A DNA stretch of 47,773 nt from the NCBI GenBank assembly GCA_015999985.1, contig JAECRA010000032.1, forward strand, positions 1 to 47,773, given 5' to 3'. Below the pieces are notes generated by a model. That model worked only from the letters and a program-made list of their open reading frames with translations, was not told the DNA's origin and did no database searches. Each line of letters starts with the position of its first letter. Position 1 is the first letter of the stretch. The position numbers and the translations under genes were made by a program. Of the stretch, positions 8,106 through 16,100 are shown one piece after another. This DNA is from Comamonadaceae bacterium. GTDB lineage: Bacteria; Pseudomonadota; Gammaproteobacteria; Burkholderiales; Burkholderiaceae_C.

Positions 8106-9368
8106 ATGAGCGAAACTTCTAACCAAGCTCAGGAAGGCCCCCTCCGCAATCTCAGGGTGGTGGAATTGTGTTCAACGATCGCCGGTCCCGTATGCGCCCG
8201 ACTGCTCGCTGATTTTGGCGCGGATGTGATCAAGATCGAGTTGCCTGAAGGCGATCCTGGCCGCAATTTCGGAGTCCAGGTGGACGGCGTGTCGCTCTAT
8301 GCGACGTCTATGTACCGCAACAAGCGCGCCATCGTTCTGGATTTGAAGAAGCCTGAAGGACGTGACATTGCGCTTCAGTTGCTGGACAAGGCTGACATCC
8401 TTGTAGAGAACTTCCGACCTGGTGTGCTCGAGCGACTGGGACTGGGGGAGGAATTGGTGCGAAAACGCAATCCGCGCCTGATCACTGTGCGGATCAGCGG
8501 CTATGGACAGACGGGCCCCTATCGCGATCTCCCAGGATATGGCGCCATCTGCGAAGCAGTAGCCGGCGTGCGCCATCTCACCGGTGACCCCGATCGCCCG
8601 CCAGCGCGCTGCGCCCTTGCAACTACGGACTACCTGACCGCTGTGTATGCCGCCTTCGGCGCTGTGATGGCTTTGTACGAGCGCACGCAAAGCGGCCTGG
8701 GACAGATGATAGACGTGGCGTTGTATGAGAGCGCTTTCTCGCAGATGGAAGAAGCCGTACCCTCTTATGAACGCACGGGATTCATCCCTACACGCCAGGG
8801 CTCACGTCTGATGAACACCGCGCCTAACAGCCTGTATCCCACCAACGACGGTCAATGGGTCTTGATTGCGGCCAACAACGACGCCATATTTCAACGTCTG
8901 GCGACAGCCATGGGCCATGCCGAATGGGCCTCGGATGTGCGCTATGAAACTCAGCGCGCGCGGGGTGCGCGAGTAGAGGAAGTCGATGCACTGATCACGA
9001 CCTGGACCTTGGAGCGCAATGCCCTCGAGGTACTGAGAGTACTGATGGAAGCCGAAGTGCCCACAGCGCGTGCCAACACCATCGAAGATATCTTTGAGGA
9101 CCAGCACTACCGTGCACGCGATATGCTACTTCGCATGCCGCACCCCAAGCTGGGACAAGTAACGATGACAGGCGTTGTTCCCAAAATGTCCCGCACGCCC
9201 GGGAAAGTTACGAAGGCGGGCTCGGACATAGGCGACGACACCCGCGATGTATTGATGCGGGACCTGGGGATGAACGAGATGGACGTGGCCAAGCTTGCGG
9301 CATCGAATGCCGTCTGGTGCGGGAGCCCGGCCACCGGTCGGGCGTCTGCGGTTACATCAAGCGCTTGA
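8106..9368 (+). CDS. CaiB/BaiF family (class III) CoA transferase
   Basis: This 420-residue protein is a family III CoA transferase that moves CoA between carboxylic acids. The N-terminal block LRNLRVVELCSTIAGPVCARLLADFGADVIKIE is typical. The candidate catalytic aspartate is Asp175 (ALATTDYLTAVYAAFG), at the position of Asp169 of formyl-CoA transferase. QMIDVALYES follows as expected. The last 25 or so residues (from AASNAVWCG) look like a poorly conserved tail. As third gene of the carboxyltransferase operon it would activate the imported acid to its CoA ester for the carboxyltransferase to act on. The substrate is unknown. Confidence 0.93.
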   Translation: MSETSNQAQEGPLRNLRVVELCSTIAGPVCARLLADFGADVIKIELPEGDPGRNFGVQVDGVSLYATSMYRNKRAIVLDLKKPEGRDIALQLLDKADILVENFRPGVLERLGLGEELVRKRNPRLITVRISGYGQTGPYRDLPGYGAICEAVAGVRHLTGDPDRPPARCALATTDYLTAVYAAFGAVMALYERTQSGLGQMIDVALYESAFSQMEEAVPSYERTGFIPTRQGSRLMNTAPNSLYPTNDGQWVLIAANNDAIFQRLATAMGHAEWASDVRYETQRARGARVEEVDALITTWTLERNALEVLRVLMEAEVPTARANTIEDIFEDQHYRARDMLLRMPHPKLGQVTMTGVVPKMSRTPGKVTKAGSDIGDDTRDVLMRDLGMNEMDVAKLAASNAVWCGSPATGRASAVTSSA

Positions 9369-9462
9369 GCATCCGCACGACCATTGTTTGGTCTTTCGCT
9401 GGCCACAACGGGCAATACGACAAGGATAAATACGCATCCCGCGGGCTTGGCACAATCGCCTC

Positions 9463-10947
9463 ATGCATTTTCGCTTTCTGAGTGCCGTTCTCATTGCCCT
9501 GCCTTGGCTCTGGCCTATTACCGCCGGTCCTGCCGCGACCATGGTCCCGTATCTGGCTTCGGCCGGCATGGGCGCCCTGCTTCTGGCCATTTGGCCGGCT
9601 CGTGAAAGGGCAGATGGGGCCGCCATTGTGGCCTGGAGCTGGTTGGCCGCTGCGCTGCTCAGCGGCCTGATCGCGCTTCTGCAATACTTTGATCTGGAAC
9701 TACCGCTCTACCCTGTCGTCAATATTGCGGAACCAGGGCGGGCCTTTGGGAACTTGCGTCAGCCCAACCAGCTTGCCACGTTGTTAATCATCGGCCTGCT
9801 AGCGCTCCGCTGGTTATTGCAAAACCAGCGGCTGGCTGCCCTGAACGCAAGCTGGATGGCGGCGCTGCTGCTCGTGGCATTGGCAGCGACTGCCTCCCGC
9901 GTGGGCCTGGTCGAGTTGGCCGCGCTGGGAGTGGTCGTGCTGTGGTGGTCACGTCATGTTGCGGGCGGACGTAAGCGCTTTTTGGTGGCTATCGCGATCC
10001 TGGCTGTTTTTGTGCTTGCTGCAATGGCACTCCCGGCACTGATCCAGAACACGGAAGGCGTGGCCGGTCGGGATGTGCTGGAACGCCTGCGCAATGCCGA
10101 ATCCACCTGCGGCAGTCGCCTCATCCTGTGGAACAACGTGCTACACCTGATTGGCCAGAAACCCTGGTTCGGTTGGGGCTGGGGTGAGCTCGATTACGCG
10201 CACTACATCACCCTCTACGATGGCCCACGCTTTTGCCACATTCTGGACAATGCGCACAACCTGCCGCTGCATCTCGCCGTGGAATTGGGTGTACCCGCAG
10301 CTTTGTTGGCATGCGCACTGGTGGCCTGGCTGGTGTGGTGCAGCAAGCCGTGGAGCGAGTCTGATCCCACTCGCCAATTGGCTTGGGGCGTACTGGGAGC
10401 TATCGCCATTCACAGCATGGTCGAGTATCCGCTGTGGTACGGCCCCTTCCAGATAGCAGTTGCGCTGTGCATCTGGCTGCTATGGAAACCGAAGCAGACA
10501 GCAGCTCTCTCCGGGCCCACGAAGTGGCGCCAATGGGCTGCTACGGCGATGATGGTGGCCGTGGTCTACGCGGCCTGGGATTACCACCGCATCAGCCAGC
10601 TGTTTCTGCCGTTTGAAGAACGTGCCGCGGCTTACCAAGACAACACCCTGGGCCAGGCGCACCGTTCCTGGCTGTTCTCCGGGGTGGTCGGCTTCGCAGA
10701 GGTCACTACCTTGCCGCTCACCCGCGAAAGTGCTTCCCGCATGCTTCCATTGGCGCTTGCATCGCTCCATTTTTCGCCCGAGCCGCGCATCATCACCAAG
10801 GTGATTGAAAGCGCATCCTTGCTCGACCAGGACGCGCTGGCGTTGGCCCACATGGCGCGTTTTCGAGCAGCATTTGCGAGAGAGTATCGGGAGTGGGCCG
10901 CGCTCAACGCGCAACTCGCCGAGACCGTCCAAAGCCAGAGCGAGTAG
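9463..10947 (+). CDS. pglL: PglL-type O-oligosaccharyltransferase (Wzy_C ligase, pilin/protein glycosylation)
   Basis: This 494-residue inner-membrane protein has about ten or more hydrophobic segments and the Wzy_C ligase signature. NIAEPGRAFGNLRQPNQLATLL (about residues 87-108) and MVEYPLWYGPFQIA (about 321-334) are characteristic of PglL/PilO-type general protein O-glycosylation ligases. The large periplasmic loop has CGSRLILWNNVLH and DNAHNLPLHLAVELG, the latter holding the conserved histidine. Such enzymes transfer lipid-linked glycans onto pilins or other periplasmic proteins. It ends in a soluble alpha-helical tail. The gene stands alone; the sugar genes 20 kb away could supply a donor, but that link is only inferred. 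A frameshifted copy of its 3' end lies at 12198-12262. Confidence 0.85.
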   Translation: MHFRFLSAVLIALPWLWPITAGPAATMVPYLASAGMGALLLAIWPARERADGAAIVAWSWLAAALLSGLIALLQYFDLELPLYPVVNIAEPGRAFGNLRQPNQLATLLIIGLLALRWLLQNQRLAALNASWMAALLLVALAATASRVGLVELAALGVVVLWWSRHVAGGRKRFLVAIAILAVFVLAAMALPALIQNTEGVAGRDVLERLRNAESTCGSRLILWNNVLHLIGQKPWFGWGWGELDYAHYITLYDGPRFCHILDNAHNLPLHLAVELGVPAALLACALVAWLVWCSKPWSESDPTRQLAWGVLGAIAIHSMVEYPLWYGPFQIAVALCIWLLWKPKQTAALSGPTKWRQWAATAMMVAVVYAAWDYHRISQLFLPFEERAAAYQDNTLGQAHRSWLFSGVVGFAEVTTLPLTRESASRMLPLALASLHFSPEPRIITKVIESASLLDQDALALAHMARFRAAFAREYREWAALNAQLAETVQSQSE

Positions 10948-11062
10948 CCTGCCAGATTTTTTTGGCGCGTGACCATCATTCAGATGCAAAAGCTGTGAAC
11001 AATGGAACCACCTTAGCCGGTGCGCCACTAACATCTGACGCCACTTTCACCAGGAGCATTGT

Positions 11063-11734
11063 GTGACCAACATCTCTGCCAACACCCCTCGGTTGACCGA
11101 CCCTTCTATCGCTGTTCAAAAAGTCGACGCAGAACAGAAACCCGACGCCATTGAATTGGCCAAGAGCCAGCTATATTCCCTGGGTCTGGAAGAGGGGCTG
11201 CAAAACGAAGTGAATTCACTGCAGGCGTGGAACCCACTGCGCATTCTTGGCATCGGCGGGGGCGAGAAGCCAAAGCTACCTGACCTCCTGCTTGCCGATC
11301 TTTATGCGTGGGTCAACCCGGATCGGATCGGCGAGACATTGCAGCATTTGCAAGAGAGAGTCGATATGGAGGCCAGCAAGCTCGCAGGCCAATCAGACAA
11401 GAAAATTCATGACCATCTCATCAAGTTCTTGAATTCCAAGATCAACGATTACCAGCGTGATATTCAGAAATTGCCTGCGGAGTTGCGCGATATCAGCGCA
11501 GACAAACTCCGCAAGTTCGCTGCCACGGAGAAAGTCAGGATTGACCGAGGCCAAGTCGGGGTCAATCAAGGGCCCAAAGCTCGCTCTTCCACATTCAGCG
11601 AAGACACGCTAGCCGCTGAAGATCTCAAGGTGCAGACGCAGACCGTGAAAGCAATGACTTCCCTGCTGGAAAACGAGTTGCAAATCGCCAAACCCTCCGC
11701 GGCGGGTTCGTCCAAACCCGATCTCTCCCCGTAA
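11063..11734 (+). CDS. Hypothetical protein, unrecognised
   Basis: This 223-residue protein starts at a GTG supported by AGGAG 6 bases upstream. I do not recognise a family. It has no signal peptide or membrane segment and no cysteine. It is rich in charged helical sequence (for example residues about 95-160, ETLQHLQERVDMEASKLAG to ELRDISADKLRKFA), with an N-terminal segment low in structure and a proline/serine-rich C-terminus (KPSAAGSSKPDLSP). It is probably a soluble, mostly helical protein. It lies 115 bases downstream of pglL and about 40 bases upstream of a palindromic hairpin, so it appears to be a single-gene unit. The good ribosome-binding site and normal codon use support a real gene. 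Confidence 0.7.
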   Translation: MTNISANTPRLTDPSIAVQKVDAEQKPDAIELAKSQLYSLGLEEGLQNEVNSLQAWNPLRILGIGGGEKPKLPDLLLADLYAWVNPDRIGETLQHLQERVDMEASKLAGQSDKKIHDHLIKFLNSKINDYQRDIQKLPAELRDISADKLRKFAATEKVRIDRGQVGVNQGPKARSSTFSEDTLAAEDLKVQTQTVKAMTSLLENELQIAKPSAAGSSKPDLSP

Positions 11735-11772
11735 GGCTTGCAGCGCCTCTCGAAAACCGCATGAGCACCAAC

Positions 11773-11794
11773 TAGGGCGTGTTATCACGCCCTA
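11773..11794. terminator. Palindromic hairpin, second copy of the TAGGGCGTG element
   Basis: Arms TAGGGCGTG and CACGCCCTA (9 bp, perfect) flank a TTAT loop about 40 bases after the stop of the 223-residue gene. The arms match the palindrome at 3661-3684. No T-run follows, so it is a terminator-like or processing hairpin rather than a canonical intrinsic terminator. Confidence 0.5.
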
Positions 11795-11916
11795 AGCAAA
11801 GCTTTCGCAAGAAGCTGACTTTCGAAGAGATTTGCGTGGTTGAAACGAGCTCCGCTTCTTTGGCGGTATGATTTTTTTGAATAGCCCTTTTTTAGGGAGT
11901 TCCACAGGAGATGCGC

Positions 11917-12198
11917 ATGCTTTCGGAAGACTCCTCTCCGTCAGATCAGGAAATTCAACGGGTGATCCTCGATGCCAAGCGCGTCCTGGTTGATGCCCAA
12001 GCCAAGCGCGAAGCGGCCGGGCTAGGTGGCACTGATGCTCGCGAGAAGCTTGAGAGCCAGCTCTCGCATGAAGACATCGCAGAAGTCCATGCGGCTGTTC
12101 AGGCCAAGCTGGCGCAGTTCAAGCGCGTTGCTTTGACCCGCGAGCAACGCACCGAGGCCCCTGCACCAAAGGCCAGGCGTCCTCGGCCAATGGTCTAG
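11917..12198 (+). CDS. Small hypothetical protein, member of a local two-gene family
   Basis: This protein is about 93 residues from the ATG at 11917. An alternative in-frame ATG at 11911 directly abuts the AGGAG box (11906-11910), while 11917 gives a normal 6-base spacing and is preferred. The protein is charged, soluble and probably helical (SDQEIQRVILDAKRVLVDA, residues about 9-27; SHEDIAEVHAAVQAKLAQF near 58-76). It ends in a basic proline-rich tail (APAPKARRPRPMV). Its N-terminal half resembles the 69-residue product of 12699-12908 (EIQR, IL, A-RV, REA in register), so they are paralogues. Function unknown. Confidence 0.6.
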   Translation: MLSEDSSPSDQEIQRVILDAKRVLVDAQAKREAAGLGGTDAREKLESQLSHEDIAEVHAAVQAKLAQFKRVALTREQRTEAPAPKARRPRPMV

Positions 12199-12262
12199 GT
12201 GATCGAAAACGCATCTTGCTCAACCAGGACGCGTTGGCGTTGGCTCATATGGCTCGGCTGTT
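12198..12262 (+). pseudogene. Frameshifted remnant of the pglL 3' end
   Basis: This stretch closely matches pglL at about 10799-10862 (both run from GTGAT-GAAA through GGACGCG-TGGCGTTGGC to ATGGC-CG). One C is missing relative to pglL in the block GCATC-TTGCTC, which shifts the frame, and there are several substitutions. In pglL the same segment encodes VIESASLLDQDALALAHMAR. It is therefore a decayed partial duplication about 1.4 kb from its source, directly after the stop codon of the 93-residue protein. Confidence 0.75.
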
Positions 12263-12265
12263 CAC

Positions 12266-12446
12266 CTGGGAGCGCCAAGCTCCAGCTCGGCACTACAGCG
12301 TCCGCGAAGCCCCCTGAATTGCCAAGCTGGAGCTTGGCGCTCCCAGGAAATACCAGACGCCTCCGGCACGTGCACCGAAGGCGCTGAAGCTCCCACGCCA
12401 ACAACCCCATGTTCGAGCCGGCCGCCCCCGGGAGCGCCAAGCTCCA
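12266..12446. repeat. Cluster of GGGAGCGCCAAGCTCC palindromic repeats
   Basis: A 22-bp perfect inverted repeat has its left arm at 12266-12287 and right arm at 12325-12346, separated by 37 bases. The arms contain GGGAGCGCCAAGCTCCA. A third partial copy in the left-arm orientation is at 12430-12446. The right arm also folds on itself (GCCAAGCT / AGCTTGGC at 12321-12338). The layout resembles REP-type extragenic elements. The rest of the gap to 12698 shows no gene I can support. Confidence 0.7.
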
Positions 12447-12698
12447 ACGAGTCGCCGCGTCAGGCCTCGATTGCTGAACGGACGGCACAACTCACAGGGC
12501 CGATGGAACTCTCCTTTCGCCCCCGTTACTTACAAGGTGTGTGGACGGCGAAAGGAAAGTCGGCTGCAACGAATGTAGATACGGTCCATTGCGTGCCTCA
12601 TTGATCACTCGTTTCACCAAGACCCCAAGCCGCCCGCCAACCTAGGAACGCGTTCATGACTTCAACGAAACATTACCGATCAGCCCGAGGTAACTCCC

Positions 12699-12908
12699 AT
12701 GCGTTTTATGTCCCCTGCTCAGCGGGATCGAGAGATTCAGCGACTCATCCTTAACGCCGAACGCGTTTTCACCGAAGACGAGGTCCAGGCAAGACGCGAG
12801 GCCACTGTCCGTCAGCGCGCCCAAGCCCTGCCCCATTTGTCCACTGGATCGTTTGATCAAACACCGCCAAAGTCCAGGCACGCTTTCGAACTACGCTGGA
12901 CCAGGTAA
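12699..12908 (+). CDS. Small hypothetical protein, paralogue of 11917-12198
   Basis: This 69-residue protein starts with an ATG preceded by CGAGG 8 bases upstream. Its central segment (RDREIQRLILNAERVFTEDE, residues about 7-26, then VQARREATVRQRA) lines up with the 93-residue protein at 11917 (DQEIQRVILDAKRVLVDA, then QAKREAAG), indicating a paralogous pair. It has no signal peptide or membrane segment. The C-terminus is short and differs from the partner. The two genes are separated by the REP-like cluster and the pglL remnant. Function unknown. Confidence 0.5.
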   Translation: MRFMSPAQRDREIQRLILNAERVFTEDEVQARREATVRQRAQALPHLSTGSFDQTPPKSRHAFELRWTR

Positions 12909-12971
12909 GGAAGGGAGCCACTGAACGTCCCCCTGCTCATTTGGCTTGGAGCGGCGCTCACGCTGGTGTCT

Positions 12972-13149
12972 TGAGTTGGAAGTTCGTTAGAAAAACAAAT
13001 CTGTCTAAATCGGTGTCAGGCTAGCGGTTCGCCGGTGCGAAGCAAACCGCAGGGATACCGAGTGGTACTGCGAAGAGTTCTGGGGCCGCGTAGGTGACGC
13101 CGCATGGCGCCGATTCTCGGCGGGGTTGTTCAGCCGAACTTCCAACTCA
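12972..13149. repeat. 178-bp segment bounded by a 15-bp perfect inverted repeat (MITE-like)
   Basis: TGAGTTGGAAGTTCG at 12972-12986 is the exact reverse complement of 13135-13149. The enclosed sequence has no coding potential that I trust and contains a further small hairpin (GCGGTT ... AACCGC). The size and the terminal inverted repeats fit a miniature non-autonomous element, but no flanking target-site duplication is obvious. Confidence 0.45.
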
Positions 13150-13503
13150 CGAAACCACGGCGCAAGCACCCATTCAGAGCCCCAGTTGCGCCTTCATCGC
13201 TTGCCAAGCTGTGGCATTCAGGCGGGCACTGGCCGTGATTCGGCTTTCAGCGTCTGCCTTGGCTTGGCTGACCTGATAAATCCATTTCTTCCATCTTCCA
13301 CATCATCCGATCAGGTGATGTCGCGTCAAAAAGGCCTACTTGTAGCAATTGAAAAGGCCTCTCATTCAGCGAATGCCTGGAAGGTTTTTAAAAAGGACGA
13401 CGGCACTCATGGCGTCCTTAGGCCTGTAGAACGAGAACTTGCTTCGTTATCTGCAGCATCTACGCAACAAATTGTCAAAGTTGTCCTACCAAAACAAATA
13501 GAA
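13150..13503. other. Intergenic stretch with weak coding traces
   Basis: No convincing gene is seen. On the minus strand, about 38 codons ending at the TGA at 13174-13176 read as natural-looking protein (QVSQAKADAESRITAS ... AMKAQLGL), which may be the 3' end of a lost gene. On the plus strand an open frame from ATG 13318 to 13506 would encode 62 residues (MSRQKGLLVAIEKASHSANA ...) but has no ribosome-binding site. It ends inside the Fur box, so it is not called as a gene. Confidence 0.3.
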
Positions 13504-13518
13504 TGAGAATGATTATCA
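13504..13518. promoter_or_regulatory. Fur box upstream of the TonB-dependent receptor
   Basis: TGAGAATGATTATCA matches the 7-1-7 Fur consensus TGATAATNATTATCA at all but one position. It lies about 40 bases before the receptor start codon, where bound Fur-Fe would block transcription. It predicts iron-repressed expression of the downstream uptake operon. Confidence 0.85.
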
Positions 13519-13558
13519 ATAACGTTATTATTTGAGATTAGTAGGGAGGATCGCCATC

Positions 13559-15718
13559 ATGCAAAAAACAACTATCCGCAAGCTGCGGTTTAACTCCATT
13601 GTCCTGGCTGTGTTGGCTACAGGCGCCAGTTCCGTCAGTGCACAGTCCACCACAGCGCCTGCCCCTCAGGCCGAAAGCCAGGCCGGCACTCTCCAGCAAG
13701 TCACCATACGTGACAAATACGAGCGTGAAGACTTGCCCACACTGGCCCCAGGTCGTAAAGCGGCCAAAGGCGCTCGCCTGGGCATTCTGGGTGCGACTTC
13801 CATCGTGGATGCGCCGGTGCATGTGAATGCTTACACACGTGAACTGGCAGAAGACTGGTCGGCCCTGTCGCTGCAAGATGTGCTGGAGAACGAAGCTGCT
13901 GTCGTTTTCACGACCAACAAAGGTCACCTCCTGCAGAACTTCAACCTGCGCGGCCTGGACGTCACGGCAATGGACATTGCCACCAATGGCCTGTACGGAA
14001 TTGCACCCGCCAACTCGGTGCCTATCGAGATGTTCGAGCGTGTGGAAGTGATGCGCGGCCCTAACGTGCTGCTCTCAGGCATGCCCCCGCTGGCGAGCGT
14101 GGCAGGTTCAGTCAATATGGTCACAAAGCGCGCGCTTTCGCAGCCCATTGCCGATCTGACCACGACTTATGTCTCCGGCTCCTACTTCCAGCTGCATGCC
14201 GACCTGGCCAAGCGTTTCGGCCCTGAACAGCGCCTGGGCGTGCGCTTCAATGGCGTCTACGGCGACGGCAAGATGGGCGCCAAAGACGAGAGCCAGGGCC
14301 GCCGCGTGGCTGCGCTCGGCCTGGACTACCTGGGCGACAGGGCCCGCTTTTCGCTGGACGTCTACAACAGCGTCAACAAGATCAGCAACGGCAGCCCCGG
14401 CATGTTCAACTTCCTGGGCAATGCATCCATTCCCGGCGTAGGCTATTTGTTGTCTCCTCCTCGCGGTGACACCAATATGTTCCGTGACACGCACGGAAAG
14501 TATGAAAACAGCGGCCTGCTGGCACGCGCCGAAGTCGACTTCACACCGAACTGGCAAGGCTACTTCGCATTTGGTGGCTCGGAAGCCGAAGGTCAGGGCC
14601 TGCTGTTCGGCACGCGCGCCTTCGTAACCGGCGCCGACGGCACCACCCGCGGCGCCATCTACAACGTGCACACCAAATCGGAGCGCCGCACGGCTGAGGC
14701 CGGCATGATTGGCAAATTCAACACGGGCAGTGTCCAGCACCGCTTGCAGCTGTCGGCCAACATCCTGCAGCACAAGGAAGGCACTGTGAACACCGCGTGC
14801 AACTACTGCACCAACACGAATATGTACAACCCGGTGACACCCGTGTTCCCTGTGGCACCGGTCTGGAAAGACTACACCACGGAAAACGAATTCCGTTCGC
14901 TCGCCATCGCAGATGTTGTGAGCTTCGCGGACGACAAGGTGCTGGTGACTGGCGGTCTGCGCTACCAGCAGGTCAAGACGCCTTTGGTGAACGGCGTTGC
15001 TTCCGACTACAGCAAAAGCCGTGTGTCGCCCATGCTGGGCGTCGTGGTCCGCCCCTGGGGTAACAACATCTCTCTGTTCGGCAACTACACGCAGGGCCTT
15101 GAGCCAGGCAGAACTGTCGGCGTGGGTTTTGCCAACCAGGGCGAAACACTGGCGCCTATGAACACCAAGCAAGGCGAAGTGGGCGTGAAAGTTCAGTTGG
15201 GTGAAACCACCCACACCTTCAGTGCTTTCCAGGTGCAAAAGCCTTCGATCATCACCAACAGTGCCAACCTCCAGGTGATGGACGGCGAACAACGGCTGAG
15301 AGGCTTCGAGTGGAGCGCTTTCGGTAAGGTCGCATCGACCATCTCCTTGCTCGGCGGTGTGGAATACATCAAGTCAAGCCAGATCAACACGGGTCTGCAA
15401 ACGTACGGCGTGCCCAAGCTGCGTGCGCGCATCGGCGTGGATTGGGATACGCCCGTGCGCGGCTTGTCCGTCGGCGGCCGTTTGATTCATGTCGGCGCGC
15501 AATGGGCTGATTCTGCCAACAAGATCCGCGTGCCCTCATGGAACCGCCTGGATCTGGTGACCAGGTATGTCACCAAGGTGGGCGCTACGCCTGTACGCCT
15601 GAACGCCAGCGTGGAGAACGTGACCAACAAGAAATATTGGAGCGGCATTTTCAGTGACGGCTTCGTGATGCCAGGCGCACCACGGACGTTCCGGGTATCG
15701 GCCACCGTCTCGTTCTGA
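13559..15718 (+). CDS. TonB-dependent siderophore receptor
   Basis: This outer-membrane receptor has about 719 residues from the ATG at 13559, chosen because AGGGAGG lies 9 bases upstream and a signal peptide (ending about VSAQS) follows. The plug domain (about residues 50-210) has LSLQDVLENEAAVVF, NFNLRGLDVTAMDIATNGL and VEVMRGPNVLLSGMPPLASVAGSVNMVTKRA. The remainder is a 22-strand barrel, ending in the expected aromatic residue (RVSATVSF). It imports ferric siderophores using TonB energy. A Fur box lies immediately upstream. Downstream DUF3325, DUF3649 and PepSY genes are the usual companions of this receptor type in Burkholderiales. The siderophore is unknown, and no biosynthesis genes are nearby, so a xenosiderophore is possible. 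Confidence 0.94.
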   Translation: MQKTTIRKLRFNSIVLAVLATGASSVSAQSTTAPAPQAESQAGTLQQVTIRDKYEREDLPTLAPGRKAAKGARLGILGATSIVDAPVHVNAYTRELAEDWSALSLQDVLENEAAVVFTTNKGHLLQNFNLRGLDVTAMDIATNGLYGIAPANSVPIEMFERVEVMRGPNVLLSGMPPLASVAGSVNMVTKRALSQPIADLTTTYVSGSYFQLHADLAKRFGPEQRLGVRFNGVYGDGKMGAKDESQGRRVAALGLDYLGDRARFSLDVYNSVNKISNGSPGMFNFLGNASIPGVGYLLSPPRGDTNMFRDTHGKYENSGLLARAEVDFTPNWQGYFAFGGSEAEGQGLLFGTRAFVTGADGTTRGAIYNVHTKSERRTAEAGMIGKFNTGSVQHRLQLSANILQHKEGTVNTACNYCTNTNMYNPVTPVFPVAPVWKDYTTENEFRSLAIADVVSFADDKVLVTGGLRYQQVKTPLVNGVASDYSKSRVSPMLGVVVRPWGNNISLFGNYTQGLEPGRTVGVGFANQGETLAPMNTKQGEVGVKVQLGETTHTFSAFQVQKPSIITNSANLQVMDGEQRLRGFEWSAFGKVASTISLLGGVEYIKSSQINTGLQTYGVPKLRARIGVDWDTPVRGLSVGGRLIHVGAQWADSANKIRVPSWNRLDLVTRYVTKVGATPVRLNASVENVTNKKYWSGIFSDGFVMPGAPRTFRVSATVSF

Positions 15719-15784
15719 AACAAAGCTTGTGACACGACGTGCATTCCATGGGATGTGTGTTGGTCATTGAGCTAGCAGCTACAC

Positions 15785-15807
15785 ACCCAGCCGAACTCGA
15801 GCTGGGT
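15785..15807 (+). terminator. Terminator-like hairpin after the receptor gene
   Basis: ACCCAGC and GCTGGGT pair across a 9-base loop 66 bases past the receptor stop, followed by TTGTCGTTT. It could attenuate transcription so that the receptor is made in excess of the membrane proteins behind it. Confidence 0.5.
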
Positions 15808-15833
15808 TTGTCGTTTGATGGAATTCAACCTTC

Positions 15834-16100
15834 ATGCCACTATTTAGCATTGCCGGCCTCATCTTGAGCACTCTGGCTTGCCTTTGTTTCTACGCAGCTT
15901 CACCCCACCAGAAGCTGTGGGCCAAGGCCTGGCCCTCCGGATTGGCGTACTCGGCTTGCATAGCCCTGTTGGTCGCAAGCTGGTGGGCTTTCTCGCAGGA
16001 CATGCGCCCTGTGGCCACGGCGTTCGCCCTCGTAACGACGTTGATGCTGGCCTTGTCTGTGCTGCCCTATGTTGGGGCCTTGGTGAGTGGCCGAGGTTGA
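15834..16100 (+). CDS. DUF3325 family small membrane protein (iron-uptake associated)
   Basis: This 88-residue protein is almost entirely hydrophobic, with three predicted membrane helices (about residues 5-22, 35-53 and 60-82). Size, composition and place between a TonB-dependent receptor and a DUF3649/PepSY pair match the DUF3325 family, which has no assigned biochemical role but occurs in siderophore-uptake operons. The motif MRPVATAFALVTTLMLALSVLPY near the C-terminus is typical. The ATG at 15834 lacks a strong ribosome-binding site. It acts in the inner membrane, probably helping reduction or transfer of imported iron; this is inferred from context only. Confidence 0.7.
   Translation: MPLFSIAGLILSTLACLCFYAASPHQKLWAKAWPSGLAYSACIALLVASWWAFSQDMRPVATAFALVTTLMLALSVLPYVGALVSGRG

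Noticed and set aside
13126..13506. A 126-codon plus-strand gene before the receptor
   Set aside because: The translation is of low complexity in its first half, overlaps the inverted-repeat segment and the Fur box, and has no ribosome-binding site.
14108..15292. A 394-codon open frame on the minus strand
   Set aside because: It lies wholly antisense to the TonB-dependent receptor, whose protein features are unmistakable.
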